Positions 17,527 to 26,911 of a stretch of DNA of 54,857 nt are shown in pieces. This DNA is from Rickettsiaceae bacterium. GTDB taxonomy: Bacteria > Pseudomonadota > Alphaproteobacteria > Rickettsiales > Rickettsiaceae. Under the pieces are notes generated by a model that was not told the DNA's origin, made no database searches, and saw only the letters and a list, made by a program, of their open reading frames with translations. Within the stretch, counting starts at the first letter, position 1; the number at the start of each line of letters is the position of its first letter. Position numbers and translations under genes: made by a program. The DNA is taken from NCBI GenBank assembly GCA_029266475.1, contig JAQSWU010000007.1, forward strand, positions 1 to 54,857, written 5' to 3'.

Positions 17527-19131
17527 ATGCAAATTAATAGCAACTCGCTTAATCAAGATTTATCTAGCCTCAGGCCTCTAGATTCTATGCAACCGAAGTT
17601 GGCTAAAGGTAACCAATACAGCCAAAGTTTTAATGAGCTTTATCAATTATATAATGATAAAATAAACACAAAAGATCAATTATCAAAAAAGCCATCTGGA
17701 AAAAATACATCGATAACTGACAAGGATAATTTATATTTAAATGATAACCAGAAAAAGATATCGGCAAGACCGAAATCTTCAGATAAACCTCAAAGCCAAG
17801 AGTTTGAAAATGCTTCAAAAAACGACACAAGAAAGAGTAACGACACTTCTAAAACTCAGGAAGCATCTCCTAATAAAGAAGATAAAGACGCTGCTTCGAA
17901 TAATGTTCCTTTGTCACCTAACTCTTTATCTAATAGTATAAGCCAGAATAAATATAGAGAAAATACCTTAAATGGCCAAATTATAAATGAAGAAATAGAC
18001 ATTGCTGAAATAGGCGAATTGGAAAAGCTTATTTCAGATATAGATCCTCAAGTTATAGGCCCAAATGATCTAGAGGATTTAGCGAGTAATTTCGTTAAGG
18101 ATTTGGCTGAGAGCCAAAATTCGTTCGAACGAGACTCACAAAATCAAAATTCTGAAGAAGAATTTCTTTGGTCTGAGCGCGCGCTGCTTGAAGATAGCTT
18201 TACTAATGCTCAGGCTGAGCTATCCGAAAGAGAGCTTTCAGAGTTAATTCCAACCAGTTATGATCAAGAAAATGAAGAAGTGCTGAACAAGAATTTCGAT
18301 ACGGTAAATGAAGGCTATTTAAATCTTCCGTTAATGAGTCAGCAAACATTTAACAATTCCTCAGATAAAGATAGCTCTAGCAGATCTGAGCAGAGTTTTA
18401 ATCAAGCGTCTGATAACCCAGATTCAAACTCATTAAAAGCTGAATTTGCTTATGATCAGTTTAAAGGGGGTAACGAAGATTCTCCAAACTCTGCCTCTAA
18501 TGAAGATAACAATCTATTAAATCAAAACTCTTCTTTAAAGGCAAGTATCGATGAAGATATTATCTCAAATTCATTATTAGATGATGAAGATACTGACAAG
18601 CAAATATCGGCTACGAATCTGCAGTTAAGCAATTTAAGCCCATTTGCCGAAAGGCTAGTTAAAGACGCTTCACAGGTAAGTGCAAGCAAGGTAGAACCTA
18701 TAGAGCAAACAAACCCAATTGATCAAATTCGTATTAATATTGAAAAAGCTGTACAAGCAGATAAATCAATGATTTCTGTAGTGTTACAACCTGAGGCTTT
18801 AGGTCAGGTTGATATAGCAATGGAAATCGTAGAAGGCAAAATAAAAAGCGTTGAAATTAGTGCTGAACGTAATGATACGCTTGAGCTGTTGCAGCAAGAT
18901 GTTAAAGAGCTGCAAAAGGTATTGCATGAAGTGAATAAATCAGAGGATGCAAGCTTAAATTTTAGTCTTAAGCAAGGGAGCAGTGATAATGGTTCTAATG
19001 ATCGAGGAAAGAAACAAGAGCTCCTTGAAGTAGATAGAAAAGTGGTAAGTAATATTGTTAAAAGTTTTGGTTATATAAATGGTTATTTAAATTTGGCAAG
19101 TACGCCTGGTGGAATTAATATTGTAGTATAA
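17527..19131 (+). CDS. fliK: Flagellar hook-length control protein
   Basis: The product is 534 aa. FliK is exported through the flagellar type III apparatus and measures the hook, then switches export specificity through FlhB. The long N-terminal part (about 1-395) is low-complexity and rich in Asn, Ser, Asp and Glu, as expected for the ruler segment. Residues about 400-495 carry the Flg_hook domain, with the core ISVVLQPEALGQVDIAMEIVEGKIKS split around the conserved LxPxxLGxV. It is followed after 9 nt by flgD, and a sigma-54 box lies just upstream. The call rests on the C-terminal domain and the neighbour. Confidence 0.88.
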   Translation: MQINSNSLNQDLSSLRPLDSMQPKLAKGNQYSQSFNELYQLYNDKINTKDQLSKKPSGKNTSITDKDNLYLNDNQKKISARPKSSDKPQSQEFENASKNDTRKSNDTSKTQEASPNKEDKDAASNNVPLSPNSLSNSISQNKYRENTLNGQIINEEIDIAEIGELEKLISDIDPQVIGPNDLEDLASNFVKDLAESQNSFERDSQNQNSEEEFLWSERALLEDSFTNAQAELSERELSELIPTSYDQENEEVLNKNFDTVNEGYLNLPLMSQQTFNNSSDKDSSSRSEQSFNQASDNPDSNSLKAEFAYDQFKGGNEDSPNSASNEDNNLLNQNSSLKASIDEDIISNSLLDDEDTDKQISATNLQLSNLSPFAERLVKDASQVSASKVEPIEQTNPIDQIRINIEKAVQADKSMISVVLQPEALGQVDIAMEIVEGKIKSVEISAERNDTLELLQQDVKELQKVLHEVNKSEDASLNFSLKQGSSDNGSNDRGKKQELLEVDRKVVSNIVKSFGYINGYLNLASTPGGINIVV

Positions 19132-19140
19132 GAGGATACT

Positions 19141-22100
19141 ATGGCAGAGATCAACAATCAATTACAACAGCAAAAATTTTTGCAACAGCAGCAAAATTTT
19201 GAGCAGCAAGCTTCAGCATTGTCAAGACTGGGTGAAAAATACAGTGCGAAAAAAAATGAGTCAATTACGGCACTATCTCCGGAATTTGATTCAAATCCTG
19301 AAGCAGCCAAGAAACGAATGGAAGAAACTCAACAGCAATTTTTAAATATGTTGATGACGCAGTTAAAATTGCAAGATCCCACCGATCCTACTGATGCTGG
19401 CGAAGTTACCCAGATTACATCTCAGTTAACATTAGTTCAACAATCTATTGCGCAGACTAGTAAATTACAAGAAATTGCGCAGTCATTGAAAAACTCAAAC
19501 TTGGATAAAGCTAGTACTTATATAGGTCAAGAGGTATATTATGATGTCGGCGAGAAGCAGTTATTTGTTGGCGCTAATATCGATTTTGAATATACAGTAG
19601 AATTCGATGGAGATTACAGTGATCCTAAAGAATATAGCTTAAAATCTAACATATCAATTACTAATGAAGAAGGTGAAGTTGTTTTTAGGACAAAGAGCAC
19701 AACGGAGGGAGTTAAAAAGCATAATAATTTCCTGTGGAATGGTAAGTATATTGACCCTAAAACCAGGAAAGAAGTACAATTACCGCACGGGAAATATAGG
19801 ATAAATATCGATGCTGAAATAATTGACAAAAAGCTTAAACAAGATAACGGTATAAAAGTGCAAGCTTCAACCCTTAAGGGCGGCATTGTAACAAAGATTA
19901 AAAACGTTGATGGGAAACCTCGTTTGCTTGTCAATAACGACTTAATAGATCCTGAGGATATTATAGAAATCAGTAGTAAACAGTCAAAAGAAAAAACCGA
20001 CCACGCATTTGCCGACAGCCTAAGCTATATTGGCAAAAGAGTCTCTATTGAAAAGAATACTTTAAAAGTAAGAGGCGAGTATGCGGATATAGAGTTCCAA
20101 AATAATATTGCAAACCATGGGAATGCAATGATAAAAGTACTTGATCCAAACAACGGTGATTGCGTAGCCATTGCTTTTATAGACAAAAATCAGATTAAGG
20201 AAGGCAAAAATTATTATAGCTGGCACGCGCTGAAAGCGATGAATAAGGAAGATCTTGCAAATTATTATAAATATAAAAATGCTCCTAAAGAAATAAGCGA
20301 TAAATATAAGTTAGAAGTTCTTCAAAACGGTGAATATAATTATGAAGTTTACATAGAAGATTTAAATTCTAATGCCTACAATAAATATACTCGTCAAATA
20401 AATAAGATTGAGGGTAAGGTAACTGCATCAGAGATAAGAGATGGCGACATTAAACTTACAATTGATGGTAAAGAATATTCATATAAGAATGTTCATAGAG
20501 TAGAAGAAGGAAGTGAAGTATCGGCTATGCCTCTTCTTAGTGGATCAAATAATTTCTTAGGCAAAACCCTGGTGTATAGTAATGACTTTTTTAATTTCGA
20601 TCAAAAAGGCGAGCTACATATCCCTTTTAAATTAGACGCCCCCCATTCTTATAATTATTTTGGCGCAGAGCTTAGAATTTTCGATTTAAATGGTAGATTA
20701 GTAGATGTTTTAAAGAAAGATCAAGATCAGATAAAATTTGCTGGAGAGCTACCACCTCCACATTATCTTCAGCTAAATAAAACATCAAAAGACTTAGTAA
20801 ATGAAGTAATAAAAGACAAGCACTTTCACACTGATGCCATATATAAAACTTTATCTATTTCTGATAAGCAAAATGTTGATAGCTACATTAACCAGATTGC
20901 GCCAGGTAAAAACTATGACACTCTTGTAAATAGTGAGAAGGATAGGGTAGAGCAATATATAAAGGATAATAATCTCTATCCTCCATTTTCATTCACTAAA
21001 CTTTCTGGACTTGCTATAGAAGAAGCTAATAAATTAGTGCGAGAAGAATTTGGTGAGATGAATTACTCTCACATAAAGAAAGCTGAAGAAGACAAGGCTA
21101 AAGAATTTGCAAGTAAACACTATAAGGGGTTTTATGAGCAATTACCAAAAGCTATGAAATCAAGAGTAGATGAGCTGATTATTAGCAAATATATAAATGA
21201 TTTCCAATTCAATAATCTAACGTTAGAAGAGAAGAAAGCGGTGTATAGTAGATTCAGCTATAACGAAAGAGCTGAAAGATTTGACGCGCTTGGTCTTATT
21301 GATAAAGCTGCTATTATTGAGGTTTTACAAAAAGATTTCAAATTTAGCTTTACTCCGGCTATAGCAGAAGTCGATAAGTTAATTGAAAAAAATTATACTA
21401 ACGTAGTCTCAAGAGTAAGCGATAGCCAGAAGCAATTAGTAATAGATTTTCTTAAAGGGCGTTTCGGTGAGAATGTGCTAAAAAACAGTTATGAAGAGAC
21501 TATTGCAGGGCTTCCTGGTAATTATTTAGAAACAGCTAAAAAATTTATTGAAAATGATCTCGGTGTTAAAATTAGTTATAACACTTTAACCCCTGAAGAG
21601 CAGAGAACTGTTAATAGATTTATAAATAAGAATTTTGCCACATTTCCATCTTATAATACTTTATCGCCAGAGCAAAAGAGGCAGGCAGATAGCATTCTTC
21701 AAAAGCATTATGCAGAGTTCGACCTTTATACAAACCTCTCGAAAGAGCATCAAAATATAATTACCAGGGAGATAGAAAGTAATTATTATTCTGGTAATTA
21801 TCATGATGTAGAATTTGATGAGCTAAATTTAGAGCAGCAGTCGCTACATAAAGCTCAGAGAAAAGGAGAAAATTTGTTTTCTTGGAACGGTGTGAAAAAT
21901 AAGTTAACGAATGAACGCTTCCCTAAAGGGATATATAAGTATGAATTATCTGTCATGAAAGGTAAAAACATAGAAGAAGCTAGACCTGAGAAGATCATGG
22001 TGAACGAGGTTGGGTCCGGTATAATTGATGAAGTCAAGATTAATGGCGATGAATATATTTATGTTGTACAGACTCCGAAAGGAAAACAAGAAATAAAACA

Positions 22101-23226
22101 GGCTCAATTTTTGTCAATTAAAGATAATGATGCCGCAGCTTTGAATGGTGTAAATAGCTCAAAACTATTCTCAAATAATGTTAGTGGAGTGCTTGGAAAA
22201 ATTATAACTTTTGATAATAATTTTATCGAGTATCAGAAAGACAGTCAATCAAACGTCGAGTTTGAACTGAAATATGATAAAGAAACTAACTACTATGGGG
22301 CAGAACTTAGAATCTTTGATTTAGAAGATAAGATGCTCGCTGTAGTAGAATATCCAGCCGATAAACTTAAATATGAATTTCAGCTAAAGCCCCCAGCTTA
22401 TACCAGTTTAAATTTAGATTCTAGGATGCGTTTAAATAAATTTATTATCGAAAACTATTTTAATTTAGACCAGAAATATACAGGAATGAACGCGACGGAC
22501 AAGCAACTGATTGATGATATAGTTGAAGACTTATCTCCAGGCAAAAGTTTTTCAATTTTAACTGTGGAAGAGAAAGATAATTTGAAGAACGCATTACTCA
22601 ACGAAACATATTTCTATTCTTACCTTACAACTGAACAGCAAGCAGTAGTAGAAGAGTTAATAAATAAATACTACTATGAAGGTAAGTTACACGACGATAA
22701 ATTTGATAGCTTATCTTCGGAAGAAAAAACTTTGAATGTTAAGCAAAGGCTTGGCAGAAATATAATTTCTTGGGATGGAGTAAAAGATGAGAGTACGCAG
22801 GAGAAATATCCAAACGGTAGCTATAAATATGAGCTATATGTAAAAAAAGGTAACAATCCAGAAACCGCATCCTTAGAGTTAATAAAACAAGACAATCAAG
22901 GAAATGGTAAGGTCAGCGAGATTAAAGCAGACAATGGAGAATATCACTTTGTGGTAGAGACCGCAAATGGATTGAGGACTATCAAAGAAGCACAAATCCT
23001 TGCTATTAAAGAGCCATCTTTTAACCCAGTTGAAGATGTGCCTTTGCCAGGGAATATTAAGCAAGAAATTGCCTCACTTGTAAATGAAACCTTGCTGCAG
23101 GTCGAAAAGCAATCTACTGAGATGTATATAAAGCGCCAGCAAGCTTATCAAGGAGCTCAAAAGACTCAAGCTATGAATCAAGATAATGCTGAAAATTCTT
23201 ATAGTCCTATTGAAGCTTGGATGTAA
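19141..23226 (+). CDS. flgD: Giant flagellar hook-capping protein FlgD
   Basis: The product is 1361 aa, against about 220-250 for typical FlgD. The N-terminal FlgD domain is clear at about 55-115 (FLNMLMTQLKLQDPTDPTDAGE). A Tudor/Ig-like cap module follows at about 125-280. It appears to be repeated three more times: about 295-455, about 470-545 plus 900-1000, and about 1015-1090 plus 1195-1290. Modules 3 and 4 share FLGK/VLGK, YFGAELRIFDL/YYGAELRIFDL and SWNGVK/SWDGVK. Each is split by a helical insert, about 350 and 105 residues, built of degenerate 25-35-residue units (LTPEEQRTVNRFINKNF, LSPEQKRQADSILQKHY). The start has an AGAGGA site. It is co-transcribed with fliK. Confidence 0.9.
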   Translation: MAEINNQLQQQKFLQQQQNFEQQASALSRLGEKYSAKKNESITALSPEFDSNPEAAKKRMEETQQQFLNMLMTQLKLQDPTDPTDAGEVTQITSQLTLVQQSIAQTSKLQEIAQSLKNSNLDKASTYIGQEVYYDVGEKQLFVGANIDFEYTVEFDGDYSDPKEYSLKSNISITNEEGEVVFRTKSTTEGVKKHNNFLWNGKYIDPKTRKEVQLPHGKYRINIDAEIIDKKLKQDNGIKVQASTLKGGIVTKIKNVDGKPRLLVNNDLIDPEDIIEISSKQSKEKTDHAFADSLSYIGKRVSIEKNTLKVRGEYADIEFQNNIANHGNAMIKVLDPNNGDCVAIAFIDKNQIKEGKNYYSWHALKAMNKEDLANYYKYKNAPKEISDKYKLEVLQNGEYNYEVYIEDLNSNAYNKYTRQINKIEGKVTASEIRDGDIKLTIDGKEYSYKNVHRVEEGSEVSAMPLLSGSNNFLGKTLVYSNDFFNFDQKGELHIPFKLDAPHSYNYFGAELRIFDLNGRLVDVLKKDQDQIKFAGELPPPHYLQLNKTSKDLVNEVIKDKHFHTDAIYKTLSISDKQNVDSYINQIAPGKNYDTLVNSEKDRVEQYIKDNNLYPPFSFTKLSGLAIEEANKLVREEFGEMNYSHIKKAEEDKAKEFASKHYKGFYEQLPKAMKSRVDELIISKYINDFQFNNLTLEEKKAVYSRFSYNERAERFDALGLIDKAAIIEVLQKDFKFSFTPAIAEVDKLIEKNYTNVVSRVSDSQKQLVIDFLKGRFGENVLKNSYEETIAGLPGNYLETAKKFIENDLGVKISYNTLTPEEQRTVNRFINKNFATFPSYNTLSPEQKRQADSILQKHYAEFDLYTNLSKEHQNIITREIESNYYSGNYHDVEFDELNLEQQSLHKAQRKGENLFSWNGVKNKLTNERFPKGIYKYELSVMKGKNIEEARPEKIMVNEVGSGIIDEVKINGDEYIYVVQTPKGKQEIKQAQFLSIKDNDAAALNGVNSSKLFSNNVSGVLGKIITFDNNFIEYQKDSQSNVEFELKYDKETNYYGAELRIFDLEDKMLAVVEYPADKLKYEFQLKPPAYTSLNLDSRMRLNKFIIENYFNLDQKYTGMNATDKQLIDDIVEDLSPGKSFSILTVEEKDNLKNALLNETYFYSYLTTEQQAVVEELINKYYYEGKLHDDKFDSLSSEEKTLNVKQRLGRNIISWDGVKDESTQEKYPNGSYKYELYVKKGNNPETASLELIKQDNQGNGKVSEIKADNGEYHFVVETANGLRTIKEAQILAIKEPSFNPVEDVPLPGNIKQEIASLVNETLLQVEKQSTEMYIKRQQAYQGAQKTQAMNQDNAENSYSPIEAWM

Positions 23227-23230
23227 AACT

Positions 23231-23303
23231 TGTAGGCTAAATTTAGATCCTACAAATTTAAGTACTTTTTTTAAAAAGTAGGAGCCTGATATAAAATGGG
23301 CTC
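23231..23303. terminator. Cluster of hairpins between convergent flgD and hpf
   Basis: Three inverted repeats stand in a row: TGTAGG with CCTACA (23231-23252), tactttttttaaaaagta (23263-23280), and GGAGCC with GGCTCC (about 23281-23303). They fill the gap between two converging genes. The poly-T stretch in the middle one would suit a bidirectional terminator, but the assignment is by position and shape only. Confidence 0.45.
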
Positions 23304-23385
23304 CAAGCTTTGTTTAATCTTAAAGTTAATAGGACGCAATGAAAAGTGGCTTATATTTATAAAAGCCGCACATCGCAAGCCTAAT

Positions 23386-23964
23386 TTAAGCGTTAGTTGT
23401 ATCTACCCAAGAGATATTGCCGTCTTTGCGATAATATACAACGTTGAATCTGTTTGTTTTAGCATTTTTGAACATAAGAGCAGGTAGGTTCTGTAGATCC
23501 ATTCTCATCACAGCATCGCTAACAGTTAAAGTGAGTATTTCTGTCGGTTTTTCAGCGATTATCGCTGGATTCTCGCCCATTTCCTCTTCCTCTTGTCCAT
23601 ATGGAGAAATTACATATTTGACTGCAGACATGCTTTCAATAGCATCTGAAGTCCTCATCCTGTCTTTGTGATTGCTGATTTTAGACTTATATCTTCTAAG
23701 CTGTTTTTCTAGCTTAGCAAGGGCGATGTCGAAGCTTGCATAAACTTCATCAGAACTTGCATTGCTCTTCATCAGGATATTGCTTCTAGTGCCTTCGTTA
23801 ACAAGAATTTCTGTATCGAATTGAAAATTTTGCTTTACAAAATGAATAGTTGCGCTTATTGGGTTATCAAAGTATTTGCAAACAACATGATTTATCCTTT
23901 CTTTTACGTAATCCTGCAAGGAATTACCTATTGCCATATGCTGGCCATTAATCAAAATTTTCAT
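23386..23964 (-). CDS. hpf: Long-form ribosome hibernation promoting factor
   Basis: The product is 192 aa. The protein binds the 30S subunit in slow growth, blocks the decoding sites and, in the long form, pairs ribosomes into inactive 100S dimers. The N-terminal S30AE domain (about 1-100) shows MKILINGQHMAIGNSLQDYV and the basic helix LAKLEKQLRRYKSK. The C-terminal dimerisation domain (about 135-192) has LTVSDAVMRMDLQNLPALMFKNAKTNRFNVVYYRKDG split over the usual core. A strong GAGGAG site precedes the ATG. holC lies upstream in the same orientation with about 95 bp between them. Confidence 0.94.
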   Translation of the reverse strand: MKILINGQHMAIGNSLQDYVKERINHVVCKYFDNPISATIHFVKQNFQFDTEILVNEGTRSNILMKSNASSDEVYASFDIALAKLEKQLRRYKSKISNHKDRMRTSDAIESMSAVKYVISPYGQEEEEMGENPAIIAEKPTEILTLTVSDAVMRMDLQNLPALMFKNAKTNRFNVVYYRKDGNISWVDTTNA

Positions 23965-24058
23965 AATTCTCCTCTATTAATTTAAAAAGTTACCATTATT
24001 TAGAGTAGGCTATAACGATTGAATTATCAATTAAAAAATTAGGAAAGCCAGGGACTTT

Positions 24059-24508
24059 TTAAACTACCTTTTCCCACGCTCCAGAAGCTCCTTGTTGCCA
24101 ATATTCAAGAATAAGGTTTTGACTTTTGTAAAATTTATATTTTTCACGAGCGAATTTAAGTTCGTCAGGGTTGCTGCCATCGAATACGAATAATGCTCTA
24201 TCGAATTGCTCAACAGGGAGCTCTCCTTGACCAACTTGTACTATAACTGTTGAATTATTTGGGTTTTTTAATTCGGTAGTAAGGAATATGGGCTGTCTTT
24301 CGGCCATTGGGTCATTCTCTGAGCCATGTGGAATAAATTCCTTTTGGCTATAACTCCATAAGGTTTTATTGATATTTTCTTGCGTCTCAGTATCTTTAAA
24401 CCTTACTATTGCTCTTAGACCCGCGCTATAGATTTTTGCAAGTAATTGGCATAAGGCCTTATCTTTAGTTTCGCTTAATATTTGATAAAATGTGATTGTT
24501 GTAGCCAT
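24059..24508 (-). CDS. holC: DNA polymerase III chi subunit
   Basis: The product is 149 aa, the normal length. Chi joins the clamp-loader psi subunit to single-stranded-DNA-binding protein. The sequence has the family's N-terminal strand (TITFYQILSETKDKALCQLLAKIY), the central region with LWSYSQKEFIPHG and QPIFLTTE, and a Rossmann-like end with DRALFVFDGSNPDELKFAREKYKFYK. No Shine-Dalgarno site is obvious. It is divergent from the glycosyltransferase gene. Confidence 0.88.
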   Translation of the reverse strand: MATTITFYQILSETKDKALCQLLAKIYSAGLRAIVRFKDTETQENINKTLWSYSQKEFIPHGSENDPMAERQPIFLTTELKNPNNSTVIVQVGQGELPVEQFDRALFVFDGSNPDELKFAREKYKFYKSQNLILEYWQQGASGAWEKVV

Positions 24509-24633
24509 AATCTGTATATTTTATATGTATTATACGATATTTTGGTTATAAAATGCAATAATTTTCATTATGTTTGTAGTTTCAGGTAGTTATATCTGGA
24601 TAGATCTAGATAAGTAAATTCAAAGAAGAAAAT

Positions 24634-25515
24634 ATGATTATAGTTTCAATTGTAGTTTTAGCTTATAACCACGAAAAATATATTTCAGAGACAATTGAGT
24701 CAATCAAGAAGCTTAAATATAGCTTAAAGAAAGAAGTTATAATTATTGATGTAGGTTCGACTGATGGAACTCTAAAGGAAATCAAGAAAGCTGCAGCTGA
24801 TATTCAAAAAGTGACCATTATTTCAGAAAATGCTATGTCATTTTCTGCGTGCTTTAACAACGCATACCACTTAGCGCAAGGGGAATATATATGTGTATTA
24901 AATGGGGATGAGAGATTAACTCCTGAGTCGATTGATCTATTATATAATGTTGCAAAGGAGAACAATATAGATTTTGTAGTAGGGGAGAGGGGAACACATA
25001 ACCTTAAACTAGATAGTAGCAATAATATAAAGAAAGATTTCAATATTATATATGAACCAATTAGAGATATTTTAACCAGTAAAAAATTCTACAAAACTGG
25101 CCTTGCTTCTGGGGGCGCATTCATTAAAAGATCGCTTATTGAGAAAGTCGGAGGGAGTGACATAGGTTGTTTCTATCCAGATTTATCTATAGGTCTTAGA
25201 TGCGGAAAATATAGCCATTTTGCAATAGTGAAGGCGGTAATATGTTTTAAACAATCAGAAGTTACTATCGACCAGAAAGAATTCAATGTATATGATTGTC
25301 TGCAGGCGGTATCGAACTTTATAGATAACCATTCCGAGATTGCACAAAATAATATACAGTTATTCTATAAGTTCCTTTACAAAATGGTATTGAGTATAGG
25401 TAAAAAACGACTCTACAATACCCTTAAAATGATAGTATCTATATATCAATTTAAACATCATAGTTTAAGTGATTTAAAGGCTGCCTATAGGCAGGAATTA
25501 AAAAAATTAAGGTAG
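24634..25515 (+). CDS. Family 2 glycosyltransferase
   Basis: The product is 293 aa. The GT-A fold nucleotide-binding start is SIVVLAYNHEKYISETIESI, followed by the acidic loop VIIIDVGSTDGTLKEI. The DXD-like metal site is VLNGDERLTPE. The C-terminal 90 residues are basic and helical, with no clear transmembrane helix. The sugar donor and acceptor cannot be read from the sequence. An AAGAAG ribosome site precedes the ATG. No other surface-polysaccharide genes are nearby, so it could modify a surface glycan or a protein. The tandem F-box-like genes begin 53 bp downstream of its stop. Confidence 0.88.
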   Translation: MIIVSIVVLAYNHEKYISETIESIKKLKYSLKKEVIIIDVGSTDGTLKEIKKAAADIQKVTIISENAMSFSACFNNAYHLAQGEYICVLNGDERLTPESIDLLYNVAKENNIDFVVGERGTHNLKLDSSNNIKKDFNIIYEPIRDILTSKKFYKTGLASGGAFIKRSLIEKVGGSDIGCFYPDLSIGLRCGKYSHFAIVKAVICFKQSEVTIDQKEFNVYDCLQAVSNFIDNHSEIAQNNIQLFYKFLYKMVLSIGKKRLYNTLKMIVSIYQFKHHSLSDLKAAYRQELKKLR

Positions 25516-25568
25516 ACTCTTAATCAAGTCTGGATTAAACAAAACGAAAATTGACAAAAGGAAGTACA

Positions 25569-26849
25569 ATGAAACAAATTACAGCGTATTATGAATGCTT
25601 AACGAGTGAGCCATTCACTCTTAAGCCAATGATAAAATTATTGAAAACTCCAGGCTTTGATCCAAACAAACATTATCTAATAAAAAAATTTTCTACTAAA
25701 TATGTCGAGAGCGACCTATTGAGCTGTATTTTTCTTAATGCATTTCGTCCGGATGGAAGAGCTGCAACAATAGTTATAAAAAATGATAAACCTGAGATGA
25801 ACCTAGAAGCCAAAGCTCAAGCAATTTTTAATTATTATATTAAAGATAAAAGAGTTAAACTTGAAGAAGCCCCTGCAGTTACTACGCGCATAGGTACTAT
25901 ATTTTCAAGGAATAACCAGGAAATCATAATAAATTACTTTAAATATGGGAAATTGTCTCCTGACTATTTATCAATTCTTATTGGTTCTAAATGCTCATCA
26001 ATCAGTATGGCGAACATTTATATGACTTATATCACAGAAGGAGTCAGAATTTTTTTATCCAATATGTCATATCCTGATTTTGATAAGGCTTTAGAAACTC
26101 AGCAAGCTAATACATTCAACGATCGCGTTCAGAAAATATTATTCTCTACTATGCAGGCAAAAGCAGGAAACCATCTAACAGATGCGAAGAAGTTCAATAT
26201 TTATTCAGATGTATTTCAAGAGCTACAATCAACGTCAAAGCTAGCTAAAGACATTATAGCAAATAACTTGCAGCTTGATAAGGAAATTTTTAAACTGCAG
26301 AAAGATTCTTTAAATGATAGAGCAATAAATAAAATTCCTGAAATTTCTAAACTCCAAGAAAAATCCACTTTAGTAGCGAAATTGCTTGAAGATTATAGTG
26401 CGTATTTAAAAGCTCTGTGCCAGGAAGCCTTACCTTTAATCGAAGAGGATATTAATATGCTTACTATATTAATTACTGTTCTAGGGCAGGAAAGTTCTCA
26501 TCATGATAAGCTTAAAAATGCTGTGATCCCTACTGAAAAAGGTAACTTCAATTTATTCTTCTACTTAAATGGAATCTGTAAATATATGACTAAAGGTTCT
26601 GAGGGAAACAAACTAAAGCAAGAGTTTCCGCTATTAGATTTACCAAAGGAAATTATAAGCCATATTTTATCCTACGTTGAAGACTATGATATTGCTTATA
26701 GTGAACCTAATGGTGAATCAATTAATATCGATGTCTTAGAACCGAGCAGCAATACTATTAGTAGTGAATATAGCGTGCAAAATAATGATTCTCTTTTTAC
26801 GCAATATTTAGGTGCGCTATATAAATGCTGTGACTGTAACATATTATAA
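25569..26849 (+). CDS. F-box-like protein with C-terminal CaaX-type tail (paralogue 1)
   Basis: The product is 426 aa from the ATG at 25569, which has an AAAGGAAG site; a TTG lies 6 codons earlier. It shares the N-terminal block YYECLxSEPFTLKPMxKLLKTPGF and the C-terminal block GQES-HHDKLKN-VIPTEKGN with the next gene, so the two are tandem duplicates. The middle is helical and unrecognised. Residues 354-378 read LLDLPKEIISHILSYVEDYD, an F-box-like core. The last ten residues are LYKCCDCNIL: CNIL fits the CaaX pattern, with extra cysteines just before it as in lipidated small GTPases. The combination recalls Legionella AnkB. Host prenylation is inference. Confidence 0.7.
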   Translation: MKQITAYYECLTSEPFTLKPMIKLLKTPGFDPNKHYLIKKFSTKYVESDLLSCIFLNAFRPDGRAATIVIKNDKPEMNLEAKAQAIFNYYIKDKRVKLEEAPAVTTRIGTIFSRNNQEIIINYFKYGKLSPDYLSILIGSKCSSISMANIYMTYITEGVRIFLSNMSYPDFDKALETQQANTFNDRVQKILFSTMQAKAGNHLTDAKKFNIYSDVFQELQSTSKLAKDIIANNLQLDKEIFKLQKDSLNDRAINKIPEISKLQEKSTLVAKLLEDYSAYLKALCQEALPLIEEDINMLTILITVLGQESSHHDKLKNAVIPTEKGNFNLFFYLNGICKYMTKGSEGNKLKQEFPLLDLPKEIISHILSYVEDYDIAYSEPNGESINIDVLEPSSNTISSEYSVQNNDSLFTQYLGALYKCCDCNIL

Positions 26850-26911
26850 CAAGAGCGTTATAAACCATATACTATAAACTTTTATTAATATAATTATTAC
26901 AGATTACTTAA

